A DNA stretch of 7,291 nucleotides. Source: Sphingomonadaceae bacterium. Its GTDB lineage: Bacteria; Pseudomonadota; Alphaproteobacteria; Sphingomonadales; Sphingomonadaceae. The notes beneath the pieces are model-generated. The model saw only the letters and a list, made by a program, of their open reading frames with translations, searched no databases and was not told where the DNA came from. The stretch spans positions 1-7,291 of the forward strand of contig CANGBE010000070.1 in NCBI GenBank assembly GCA_947451875.1. Direction: 5' to 3'. The translations under genes and the position numbers were made by a program. Shown here one piece after another: positions 1-6,921 of the stretch. How positions within the stretch are numbered: the stretch's first letter is position 1; each line of letters begins with the position of its first letter.

Positions 1-2
1 AC

Positions 3-170
3 CCGGCCGGGGGGCTGGGTGTTCTGATCTTGTGTGCAATTTGCGCCGGATGCTTTATCGCGGCCTTTGTATTTTCGCTGGCCACGGAATGGAAGACTAA
101 CGTGGTTCGAAATAGAATGGCTTGCGGTTATAAAAATGCGATAAATATGATTTATCGCAAGTCCATTTAG
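3..170 (+). CDS. C-terminal end of a membrane protein, possibly a Wzz/GumC-like polysaccharide co-polymerase (partial)
   Basis: The frame beginning at base 3 is open from the left edge to a TAG at 168-170, giving about 55 residues. It opens with a glycine-rich turn and one long hydrophobic stretch (about residues 4-27, containing GVLILCAICAGCFIAAFVF), then a polar and basic tail of about 28 residues. Polysaccharide co-polymerases of the Wzz/GumC type end in this way, with a last transmembrane helix and a short cytoplasmic tail, and such a gene commonly sits just before a wzy-type polymerase. The stop lies 10 bases before the start of the polymerase, so the two are probably in one operon. The other two forward frames close within the first 110 bases. 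One helix is too little to fix the family, and any membrane protein with a C-terminal helix would fit. Confidence 0.45.
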   Translation, partial: PAGGLGVLILCAICAGCFIAAFVFSLATEWKTNVVRNRMACGYKNAINMIYRKSI

Positions 171-180
171 AGGATTGATT

Positions 181-1638
181 GTGTACGCAGCCGCTCTCGC
201 AATTCAGGTTATCATTTCAATGGCGATCCTTATATATTTTATAAGGTCGCCAAGTTTTTCAATGTATCATCCAGTTGCGATTTATTCTCTATTTCATTTT
301 ATATCGTTCGTTTCCAGGCCTATTCTATCATTTTGGTTGGACTATGATAGCGGGCTTTACAAGGTTTACGGATTCCATCCGACGGATGATCAAAAGACAC
401 TTGCATTGCTGGTTTCCACCTTCGGCTATGCCGCGTTTGCATTCGCCTGCCTGAGGTCGGGCGTCTCTCAGGTTTCCTTTCTTCCTGCCGAGAAAATGGA
501 GTTTGAAAGGGAGCATCTCAAAGGATCTTTTCTCCGGATTTGCTTTGTCCTTTTGCCAATCGCCTTTTGGTCACTGAGCGGCTCTTTCGGCAATGATTTC
601 GAGATGACCTTGAGCATGAGTACGGGGCACGCGCTGAATACAAAGACGACTGGATATCTCTATGACGCTCAGTTTCTGGCAATTCCTTTGAGCGTTATGC
701 TCGCTTGGTTTTACAGATTCAGGCTGCTTTCACTGATCCCGGTTGTCACGTTTATTTTGATAAGGGCGGGAACAGGCGGGAGAGGGCCGTTCATTGTTTG
801 TATTTTGGCACTCGGTATTGTCTATGCCTATACGCGCCGGATTAAGTTCCCGAATTTCAAGGTGGTAACCATCGGATTGTGCGCTCTCGCACTTTTCCGT
901 TTCGTCGGTGATGATCGCGGTGCTGCGCTCAGGCAGTTGGTCGCCCAATCGGATTATAATGAGCGATTCATTGCTGAAGCAAATCAAAAGGCTCCATTAA
1001 GAACCTTTGAATCAATGGATTACGCCAGCGACGTCTATCTCCAATATCTGGTTTGGGTTGTTCCGGAGAAGAGCGGAACTTACGACTATTTCCTCGATAA
1101 CCTTGAGCTGTTTGTTGCGCCGATCCCGCGAATCTTGTGGTCCGGCAAACCCGATGGCAGCCCGATTGCCCGGGTGCGGCTGTTCGACTATGGTTTTCCG
1201 ATTGGCATGACGCGATCGCTTCCGGGGGAAGGATGGTACGCGCTAGGCTGGCTGGGTGTGTTTATCTGGTGCTATCTTGCCGGCCATATTCTGGGCCGGA
1301 TTTACGAAGCTTTTGCCAGCGGCAAGCTGAGCTTCTTGAAGACATTCGCGTACCTGTGCTTCTTTCCCAGTTTGATCATTACCTTCCGGGATGGCGAAAC
1401 CGTATCAACGGCCAAGCAGGCATTCTGGTATCTGTCTCCATTCCTGATCTGGTGGTTTGTCGCCCGCTTTGCGCTCAAGATACCCACTTACGACGCGTTT
1501 ATGGGGGCGATGAAGCGCAGGGCAAGGCGCAGCGATTCGCCTCTGGCTGAAGCTGATCTCGTTGATCCGGACAAATTGCGGAATTTGCCTCCTGCCGTTC
1601 GGCGCAGGCGCTTGGCGCTGGCTTTGCAAAAGCGTTAG
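181..1638 (+). CDS. Wzy-like oligosaccharide repeat-unit (O-antigen/exopolysaccharide) polymerase
   Basis: A polytopic inner-membrane protein of about 485 residues with roughly ten hydrophobic segments, fitting the size of Wzy polymerases, which join lipid-linked repeat units on the periplasmic side. Family-like marks are the motif APIPRILWSGKP near residue 313, SLPGEGWYALGWLG near 346 and FRDGE near 402. A large soluble loop (about residues 242-308) is acidic and aromatic. The protein ends in a basic tail of about 45 residues, rich in Arg. I chose GTG at 181 because AGAGGA at 169-174 lies six bases before it. A TTG at 175 would add two residues but touches that ribosome binding site directly. 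The first ~900 bases are clearly richer in A+T than every later gene, and the 3' third is closer to the surroundings, as is common for horizontally exchanged polysaccharide loci. Wzy proteins diverge strongly, so the class is likely and the substrate unknown. Confidence 0.72.
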   Translation: MYAAALAIQVIISMAILIYFIRSPSFSMYHPVAIYSLFHFISFVSRPILSFWLDYDSGLYKVYGFHPTDDQKTLALLVSTFGYAAFAFACLRSGVSQVSFLPAEKMEFEREHLKGSFLRICFVLLPIAFWSLSGSFGNDFEMTLSMSTGHALNTKTTGYLYDAQFLAIPLSVMLAWFYRFRLLSLIPVVTFILIRAGTGGRGPFIVCILALGIVYAYTRRIKFPNFKVVTIGLCALALFRFVGDDRGAALRQLVAQSDYNERFIAEANQKAPLRTFESMDYASDVYLQYLVWVVPEKSGTYDYFLDNLELFVAPIPRILWSGKPDGSPIARVRLFDYGFPIGMTRSLPGEGWYALGWLGVFIWCYLAGHILGRIYEAFASGKLSFLKTFAYLCFFPSLIITFRDGETVSTAKQAFWYLSPFLIWWFVARFALKIPTYDAFMGAMKRRARRSDSPLAEADLVDPDKLRNLPPAVRRRRLALALQKR

Positions 1639-1728
1639 TCATTCCGCTGGCGGGCAATGGCGGGCGAACAGAGAGCAACACCACGCTTGCCAAGTCCGGT
1701 GGCGGATACTAGAGGCCGCGCAACCTGC

Positions 1729-1804
1729 AGGAGCGTAGCTCAGTTGGTAGAGCATCGGTCTCCAAAACCGAGGGCCGTGGGTTCGAGTCCCTCCGCTCCT
1801 GCCA
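1729..1804 (+). tRNA. tRNA-Trp (anticodon CCA)
   Basis: A complete 76-base cloverleaf can be drawn. The acceptor stem AGGAGCG (1729-1735) pairs fully with CGCTCCT (1794-1800), followed by discriminator G and an encoded CCA (1802-1804). The anticodon stem TCGGT (1755-1759) pairs with ACCGA (1767-1771) around a seven-base loop with anticodon CCA at 1762-1764, which reads UGG. The T arm contains the usual GTTCGAGTC. In alphaproteobacteria tRNA-Trp normally lies just upstream of secE and nusG. Here secE is more than 3 kb away because two membrane-protein genes lie between. The next gene starts only 37 bases after the CCA, so the tRNA may be processed from a longer transcript. Confidence 0.97.
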
Positions 1805-1841
1805 GGTTTTTCGTCTGAACCCTTAAAGGTCCGCAAGCCTG

Positions 1842-3380
1842 ATGGCCGAAACCGCCCTCCCAGTTCCCGAGGCCGGTATCGCCAGCAAGAGCCGGATTCG
1901 CGACTGGTTCATGCGTGATCGCTGGGCGTGGTTCGCGATTTTGCTCGCGCTGATGGCCGCCTTGCCGCCGATTCTCGCGCGCTACCCCCAGATGACCGAC
2001 TATCCCGCGCACCTTGCACGCTGGTACGTGATGCTGGCGCACGGCGATAATCCGGTGATTGACCGCTATTACGGCTTTCGCTGGGCGTGGTCGGGCAACC
2101 TTGGCGCCGATCTGCTGATCTTCCCGCTGGCCAGCCTGTTCGGCATCGAGACCGGCGGGCGGATCATCGTGATCATGACTCCGGTGCTGACTGGGCTCGG
2201 CATCATCACGGTCGAACGCACTCTGCGTGGGCGCATCGGTGTAGGCTCATTGCTGGCGATGGCGACGATCTGGTCGCCCTCGCTGATCATGGGCTTCCTC
2301 AACTTCAACCTCTCTCTGGCGCTGACGCTGTTTGCCTTTGCCTTCTGGATCAAGTCGGCGGGCAAGAAATGGCGCGAGGCGGTGTTTGTGCCGATCGGGA
2401 TGATCGTCTGGCTGTGCCACCAATCGGGCTGGGGCGTGCTGGGAGTCATGGTCTTCGGCTATGAGTGGCACCGCCAGAAGAAGCTGATCCCTGCCGCGCT
2501 GGCCACTTTCCCGCTGTGGCTGCCGATGCTGCCCACCGTGCTGGCGGGCCATCAGGCAAGCGGTTCGATGTCCTATGGTGTGAACCCGCTGTGGGTGAAA
2601 TGGGTCGAATGGAAAACCGCGATGCGCGATCGCGAGGGCTATCTCGATATTGCCTCGACCATTCTGTTCTGCGCCCTGCCATTCGTCGCGATTTCCTTCC
2701 GCAAGTTTGACGGCAGCCTTGGCCGGGCGACCTTCATCATGGTGTTCCTCGCGCTGGTCGTGCCGCGCCACCTAGGCGGCGGCGACTATGCCGATTACCG
2801 GCTGATCGGCGTGGCGCTGATGCTGGGCGCGCTGTCGATAGACTGGCGTCCGAAGGCGTGGGTGATGGCGCTTGCCAGCCTGCCATTCCTTGTCCGCATC
2901 TGGGTGACCGCGCTGGCCTGGCAGGGCACTTCGGCAGAGGTTTCCGCCATGCTGCGCGCGCTCAACAATGTGCCGCGCGGGGCCAAGGTGGCCTATGCCT
3001 TTGAAGAGGTGGTCGGGCTGTGGCCAACGCCGGCCTATGGCCATATCGGCGCATGGGCGACAGTGCGCCGCGATGCCCTGGTCAACTGCCACTTCGCCAT
3101 ACCGGGCGTGCATATGCTGCAGGTTAAAGAGCCGGGCTGGACCTGGGTCGATCCTTCACAGCGCTTTTTGATCCGGGGCAGCAAGCGGGTTGATCTGAGC
3201 ACATTTGCTCCGGCCAAGGCAGCTGATTTCCTCTGGTATTATGGCGAGCGCCCGCCGGTGAAGCTGCCTGATGGCGCGGTGGTGCTTTATAGCACCAAGC
3301 ACTCGTTCATCGCCCGGCTGAGTCATCCGCCAGCGCCAGTGCCGCCGCCTGCTCCCGCCCCGCAGGTGGCTGCCAAGTGA
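1842..3380 (+). CDS. Polytopic membrane protein of unrecognised family, first of two tandem paralogues
   Basis: A protein of 512 residues with about ten hydrophobic helices and a soluble C-terminal region from about residue 362. I do not recognise a named family. After the first helix comes RYPQMTDYPAHLA (residues 47-59) with Asp53 and His57. An acidic residue in the first outer loop is typical of GT-C glycosyltransferases, so a lipid-linked sugar transferase or similar enzyme is possible but unproven. Other blocks shared with the next gene are NLG (86-88), RIGVGSLLAMAT (131-142), MGFLNF (150-155), WLCHQSGWGVLG (190-201), PRHLGGGDYADYRL (308-321), GVHML (422-426) and VDPSQR (436-441). The last ~18 residues are a Pro/Ala-rich tail absent from the paralogue. 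The start ATG has a weak AAAGGT at 1825-1830, eleven bases upstream. An ATG at 1911 is possible but has no visible ribosome binding site. The stop overlaps the next start by four bases, so the pair is translationally coupled. Confidence 0.85.
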   Translation: MAETALPVPEAGIASKSRIRDWFMRDRWAWFAILLALMAALPPILARYPQMTDYPAHLARWYVMLAHGDNPVIDRYYGFRWAWSGNLGADLLIFPLASLFGIETGGRIIVIMTPVLTGLGIITVERTLRGRIGVGSLLAMATIWSPSLIMGFLNFNLSLALTLFAFAFWIKSAGKKWREAVFVPIGMIVWLCHQSGWGVLGVMVFGYEWHRQKKLIPAALATFPLWLPMLPTVLAGHQASGSMSYGVNPLWVKWVEWKTAMRDREGYLDIASTILFCALPFVAISFRKFDGSLGRATFIMVFLALVVPRHLGGGDYADYRLIGVALMLGALSIDWRPKAWVMALASLPFLVRIWVTALAWQGTSAEVSAMLRALNNVPRGAKVAYAFEEVVGLWPTPAYGHIGAWATVRRDALVNCHFAIPGVHMLQVKEPGWTWVDPSQRFLIRGSKRVDLSTFAPAKAADFLWYYGERPPVKLPDGAVVLYSTKHSFIARLSHPPAPVPPPAPAPQVAAK

Positions 3381-4834
3381 AGGCGCAAGGGGGCGCACAT
3401 CGCTTGCCCCTATGGGCCTTGGCCCTTGCCCTGATTTCTGCCCTGCCGGTGCTGGTCGCCCGCTATCCGCAGATGACTGATTATCCAGCGCACCTCGCGA
3501 CGTGGCACGTATGGATCGAGGCCGGACGCAATGCAGCGATTGACCGGGCCTATGCGATAGACTGGCACTGGATTCCCAACCTCGGCTCGGAACTGATGGT
3601 GCGGCCATTGGCTGCGCTGTTCGGTCTGGAACTTGCAGGACGGATCATCGCCGCCCTAGCGCCTGCACTTTGTGCGCTATCGTTTGTTGCGACCGAATGG
3701 GCGCTGCGGCGGCGGATCGGGGTGGGGAGCCTGCTCGCGATGGCCACAGTCTGGTCGCCCGCGCTGCTGATGGGCTTTCTCAATTTTGCGCTGGGGCTGG
3801 CGCTCGCTTTCCTGCTCTTTGGTCTGTGGGTGCGCTGCGAGGGCAAGGCGTGGCGGCACTGGCTGTTTCTCGCCCTCGCGCCGCTGGTCTGGCTCTGCCA
3901 CCTGACGGGCTGGGGTGTGCTCGGCGTGCTGGTCTATGGCTATGAGTGGCAGAAGCGCGGCCTGCTGCGCGCCATTCCAGCAACATGGCCGCTATGGCCG
4001 CCCGCGCTGCTGACGCTGCTATCTGGCACCGGGACAAAAGGCGCGAGCGTTTATGGCGATGGCGTGCTGATCGACAAGCTGAGCAACTGGATCATGGGCC
4101 TGCGCGATCAATCCGCCATGCTCGATGTGGCGACTGTCGCCCTGCTGATCGCCCTGCCTCTGATCGCCTGGGGGCGGGGCCGGGTGGACGGACGGATCGG
4201 CCGCGCCGCACTGATTTTTGCTGCGCTGACATTCATCATGCCGCGCTTCCTGGGCGGCGGGGATTTTGCCGATTACCGGCTGGTGCCAGTGGCGCTGGCC
4301 TGTGGGTTACTGGCGATAGACTGGCAGATGCCGCGGAATATGGCGCGTCTGTGGTTGGCATTGGCAGCGCTGCCGTTCCTGTTGCGGCTCGGGGTTACGA
4401 CAATGGCGTGGCGCGAGGATTCGCAAGCCACAGCCGAAATGCTTGAGGTTCTCGATCATGTACCGCAGGGCGCGGTGGTCGCCGGGGCCTACGGCGAAGC
4501 GCCTTTCGCTTGGGCACAGCCGAGCTTCGGCCATGTCTTCGCCTATGCGACGATTCGCAGGGACGCCCTGACCAACAGCGATTTCGCGATCTCTGGCGTG
4601 CATATGCTGCGCCACAAGGACGCCGATCCGCGCTTTGTCGATCCATCGCAACGAGTGCTTCTGCTTGAAGACACCGCGCCTGATCTCTCGAACTTCACAC
4701 CCGCGGCCAAGGCAGACTATTTGTGGTATGTCGGCGTCGCTCCTTTGAAGGGCCCCCCCCCCGGCGCGACCGAACTGTTCCGCAATCGCCAGACCATTCT
4801 TCTGCGACTTGCAAATCCGCAAAGCAGTCGCTAA
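3377..4834 (+). CDS. Polytopic membrane protein of unrecognised family, second of two tandem paralogues
   Basis: A protein of 485 residues that aligns along its whole length with the preceding gene, about half identical by eye and more so in the first 100 residues. It keeps RYPQMTDYPAHLA (29-41; Asp35, His39), RIGVGSLLAMAT (113-124), MGFLNF (132-137), WLCHLTGWGVLG (172-183), PRFLGGGDFADYRL (289-302) and the C-terminal GVHML and VDPSQR blocks. Retention of the same Asp, His and Gly-rich residues in both copies suggests a catalytic or binding role. The function is unknown; a GT-C-like membrane enzyme is one guess. The start is GTG 3377-3379, overlapping the upstream TGA as GTGA, with AGGTGG at 3364-3369 seven bases before it. 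A run of ten C at 4753-4762 encodes Pro460-462. The frame beyond it still aligns with the paralogue, so the gene reads intact as given. Confidence 0.85.
   Translation: MKAQGGAHRLPLWALALALISALPVLVARYPQMTDYPAHLATWHVWIEAGRNAAIDRAYAIDWHWIPNLGSELMVRPLAALFGLELAGRIIAALAPALCALSFVATEWALRRRIGVGSLLAMATVWSPALLMGFLNFALGLALAFLLFGLWVRCEGKAWRHWLFLALAPLVWLCHLTGWGVLGVLVYGYEWQKRGLLRAIPATWPLWPPALLTLLSGTGTKGASVYGDGVLIDKLSNWIMGLRDQSAMLDVATVALLIALPLIAWGRGRVDGRIGRAALIFAALTFIMPRFLGGGDFADYRLVPVALACGLLAIDWQMPRNMARLWLALAALPFLLRLGVTTMAWREDSQATAEMLEVLDHVPQGAVVAGAYGEAPFAWAQPSFGHVFAYATIRRDALTNSDFAISGVHMLRHKDADPRFVDPSQRVLLLEDTAPDLSNFTPAAKADYLWYVGVAPLKGPPPGATELFRNRQTILLRLANPQSSR
4753..4762 (+). repeat. Homopolymer run of ten C inside a coding sequence
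   Basis: Ten consecutive C lie near the 3' end of the second paralogue. As read, the frame is right, because the residues after it (PGATELF) match the paralogue (DGAVVLY) in place. Losing one C would replace the last ~23 residues and carry translation past the normal stop to a TGA ending at 5063, inside secE in another frame. Gaining one C would end the protein at a TAA at 4879-4881. Runs of this length are known slippage sites during replication and also common sequencing-error sites. Confidence 0.95.
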
Positions 4835-4948
4835 CTGCACATCACTCCCGACATATGGAGATAATCAGCCCCTCCCGGTAATTGCGCCGGGGCGGCGATG
4901 TCCCCTAGGCGGAAGAAACGTTTACAGTAGCAGCAAGGGCACCAGGCC

Positions 4949-5146
4949 ATGGCTAAGTTCAATCCCGGTGAATTCATTCGCCAGGTCCGCGCAGAAGGCT
5001 CGAAGGTCACATGGCCTTCGCGGCAGGAAACCGTCACGACCGCGATTTTCGTCGCGATCATGATGACGATCCTTGCGGTGTTCTTCCTTGGCGTCGATTC
5101 GATCTTCGGCAAGGTCGTCCAGATGCTGCTCTCGCTCGCTAAATAA
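4949..5146 (+). CDS. secE: Preprotein translocase subunit SecE
   Basis: A 65-residue protein of the short, single-helix SecE type usual in alphaproteobacteria. SecE clamps SecY in the SecYEG channel that moves unfolded proteins through or into the inner membrane. The family signature is plain: an amphipathic N-terminal helix (FIRQVRAEGSKVTWPSR, residues 9-25) with the conserved KVTWPSRQET, then one transmembrane helix at about 31-49 and a short amphipathic C-terminus. AAGGG at 4935-4939 lies nine bases before the ATG. nusG follows after 17 bases, the classic secE-nusG pair. The 114 bases upstream, back to the second paralogue, hold no clear terminator and only a poor promoter match, so I cannot tell whether secE is read from its own promoter or from the upstream genes. 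Confidence 0.97.
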   Translation: MAKFNPGEFIRQVRAEGSKVTWPSRQETVTTAIFVAIMMTILAVFFLGVDSIFGKVVQMLLSLAK

Positions 5147-5163
5147 GACCTCAAGAGGACGCT

Positions 5164-5700
5164 ATGGCCCGCTGGTACATCATTCACGCCTACTCCGGTT
5201 TTGAAGGCAAGGTTCGCGATGCGATCCTGTCCGAAGCTGACCGCAAAGGCCTCGCAGCTCTCGTCGAAGCGGTCGAAGTTCCGACTGAAACGGTGACCGA
5301 GGTTAAGCGCGGCAAAAAGGTTCAGACCGAACGCAAGACCATGCCGGGCTATGTTCTCGCCAAGCTGGCGATGAACGATGATGTGTATCACCTCATCAAG
5401 AACACCCCGAAGGTCACCGGCTTTCTGGGTAACAACAGCAAGCCGCAGCCGATTTCCGATCGCGAAGCCGCCCGCTATTTCGGCGCCCGCGATGCCGCCG
5501 CAGCCGAACCGCGCCGCGAAGTGCATGTCGATTACGAGATCGGCGATTCGGTCAAGGTCAACGCCGGTCCGTTCGCCAGCTTCAACGGCATCGTCGAAGA
5601 GCTCGATTTCGAAAAGCACCGCGTTAAGGTGGCCGTTTCGATCTTCGGCCGCGCGACGCCGGTGGAACTGGGCTTCGAAGAAGTCGAACTGGTCAAGTAA
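5164..5700 (+). CDS. nusG: Transcription termination/antitermination factor NusG
   Basis: A 178-residue protein of normal NusG length. The NGN domain (about residues 2-107) begins RWYIIHAYSGFEGKV and contains MPGYVL (60-65) and the VTGFLG block (84-89). This domain binds the RNA polymerase clamp to suppress pausing. An Ala-rich linker (108-122) leads to the KOW domain (about 125-160) with GPFASFNGIVEE and then IFGRATPVELGF. In known NusG proteins this domain contacts Rho or ribosomal protein S10. AAGAGGA at 5153-5159 gives a good ribosome binding site four bases before ATG. The gene follows secE closely and is probably cotranscribed with it. In most alphaproteobacteria rplK comes next, but here an acyltransferase gene is interposed. 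Confidence 0.98.
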   Translation: MARWYIIHAYSGFEGKVRDAILSEADRKGLAALVEAVEVPTETVTEVKRGKKVQTERKTMPGYVLAKLAMNDDVYHLIKNTPKVTGFLGNNSKPQPISDREAARYFGARDAAAAEPRREVHVDYEIGDSVKVNAGPFASFNGIVEELDFEKHRVKVAVSIFGRATPVELGFEEVELVK

Positions 5701-5760
5701 GGCTGGTTCTGGTCGCGCATTGGCGTGGTCCGGTTAACCAAATCCACAGCATGATCGCCT

Positions 5761-5791
5761 AGGCATTTCCCCGAGTTAACGGGGAATGTCT
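5761..5791 (+). promoter_or_regulatory. Strong hairpin after nusG: terminator-like or masking a ribosome binding site
   Basis: The left arm CATTTCCCCG (5764-5773) pairs with CGGGGAATG (5780-5788) around the loop AGTTAA, with one bulged T. Outer pairs 5761-5791, 5762-5790 and a G-T at 5763-5789 lengthen it to about twelve pairs. It begins 60 bases after the nusG stop, a natural place for a terminator, but only two T follow the stem, so it is not a textbook Rho-independent terminator. The right arm contains GGGGA, the only good Shine-Dalgarno-like sequence ahead of the acyltransferase, so the hairpin could also limit translation of that gene. The structure is read by eye and its function is inferred. 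Confidence 0.5.
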
Positions 5792-5831
5792 TGGCGCAAC
5801 CTGCAATCAGCACCGCTCCTGCCTTGCGCGG

Positions 5832-6842
5832 CTGGACGGCCTGCGCGGCATAGCCGCCTGCGGGGTGGCCTTTGGCTATCACATGCAACTGCTGTTTGCC
5901 CCCGGCGCCTTCGACACCGGGATTGCGCCCATCGACTGGCTGCACCGTTCGGGCTGGCTGTTCGTCGATATGTTCTTCGTGCTGTCGGGCTATATTTTCG
6001 CCCACGTCTATGTCGGGCGGGATCTGCTGAAAGACGGACGCAGTCTGGCTGATTTTGCCGTGGCGCGGATTGCCCGACTCTATCCGCTGCACTTGGCGAT
6101 GCTGCTGGTCACCGCGCTGCTGTTCTGGTCCAAGCCCGAAAACACTGCGCTCAACTTTACACTCAATCTCACCATGTTGCAGGTCTTCGCGACGCCGCTA
6201 GCGCATAATTTTGATGGGCCAAGCTGGTCGCTCTCGGTCGAGATGGTCTGTTACGCGCTGTTTGCGGTCGGGGCTGCGGCGGGCCAGCGCGGGTTGCGGC
6301 TGGCGATTGCGGTGGCCATCGCGCTGTCCTTTGTCTCGCTGCTCAGCCATGCCGCGCCTGACGGGCCCTATGGCCGCGACAATTTTCCGCGCGGGCTGCT
6401 GGGCTTCTTTCTGGGCCAAGCGCTGTGGCAACTGCGTGGGGCATTGGCGTGTGTGCCGGGCTGGGTCTTCGCCGCTCTGATCGTTGCGGGAGCCATGATC
6501 CCGGCGGAGGCGATCGGCGTTATCCTGCCGCTGGCGCTGGTCAGCTTTCCTTCTGCTCTGCTGCTGGGGCTGCGCTTGCCCGTTCTCGAAAGCCGTTTGC
6601 TGGTCTGGCTGGGTGACTGGTCCTACGCGATCTACCTGATCCATATGCCGCTGCTCGATCTGTTCCTGCAATGGCACGCGCCTGTGGGCGGCAGTTCGCT
6701 TCAAATCATCGCGGCATCGGCGGGCTTTGTCGGCCTTACCCTGCTGCTGTCCGAGCTTGCGTTCCACTGGGTCGAAGCCCCTGCCCGCCGCGCCGTCCGC
6801 GCCGCTTGGGTGCAGTGTTCTGCAAAGTTGGCCACCGCCTGA
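5832..6842 (+). CDS. Acyltransferase 3 family membrane protein; 5' end uncertain, probable frame break or unusual start
   Basis: A polytopic inner-membrane O-acyltransferase of the acyltransferase-3 family (OafA/NodX type), which moves acyl groups such as acetyl onto sugars of O-antigen, exopolysaccharide or other envelope glycans. Counting from CTG 5832, LDGLRGIAAC (1-10) is followed by FGYH with the expected catalytic His17. Then come SGWLFVDMFFVLSGYIF (40-56), ARLYPLH with Arg82, PSWSLSVEM (130-138), GDWSYAIYLIH (261-271) and the closing HWVEAPARR (312-320). The 336 residues are near family size. The frame is open back to TAG 5760-5762 but has no ATG, GTG or TTG upstream of the conserved LDGLRG block. 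GTG 5865 would give 325 residues but cuts that block off. TTG 5791 and ATG 5786 lie beside a ribosome binding site but in other frames, so a one-base indel near 5792-5831 is likely. The start given here is the least that homology supports, not a proven initiation site. Confidence 0.8.
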   Translation: MDGLRGIAACGVAFGYHMQLLFAPGAFDTGIAPIDWLHRSGWLFVDMFFVLSGYIFAHVYVGRDLLKDGRSLADFAVARIARLYPLHLAMLLVTALLFWSKPENTALNFTLNLTMLQVFATPLAHNFDGPSWSLSVEMVCYALFAVGAAAGQRGLRLAIAVAIALSFVSLLSHAAPDGPYGRDNFPRGLLGFFLGQALWQLRGALACVPGWVFAALIVAGAMIPAEAIGVILPLALVSFPSALLLGLRLPVLESRLLVWLGDWSYAIYLIHMPLLDLFLQWHAPVGGSSLQIIAASAGFVGLTLLLSELAFHWVEAPARRAVRAAWVQCSAKLATA

Positions 6843-6921
6843 CAGGAAAGCCCTTGGCTTTTGGCCAGTGTTAGTCTAGGCGCGCGCTCTTCGCGGTAGG
6901 AGCAATCCGTCGTGATTCCCT

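Noticed and set aside
1687..1715. Possible promoter for tRNA-Trp: TTGCCA (1687-1692) with TAGAGG (1710-1715), 17 bases apart
   Set aside because: The -10 match is poor (three of six bases), and alternative pairings such as GATACT (1705-1710) give the wrong spacing. A promoter is likely somewhere here, but I cannot place it.
2247..2771. Minus-strand open frame of 174 residues inside the first paralogue
   Set aside because: It is rich in Arg, Gln and His, typical of the complement of GC-rich genes, and lies opposite a well-supported coding sequence.
4860..4865. GATAAT as a -10 box for secE
   Set aside because: No acceptable -35 sequence lies 16-18 bases upstream, so it may be chance.
4874..4891. 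Small inverted repeat CCCGG/CCGGG ahead of secE as a terminator
   Set aside because: Only five pairs with an eight-base loop and no T run follow. It is too weak to call.
1729..4948. The two paralogues as cargo of an integrated element in tRNA-Trp
   Set aside because: No integrase, no direct repeat of the tRNA end before secE, and the base composition matches the host genes.
4831..5619. A 262-residue open frame on the minus strand across secE and nusG
   Set aside because: It lies antisense to two certain genes. Long antisense frames are common in GC-rich coding DNA, and the product shows no family motif.
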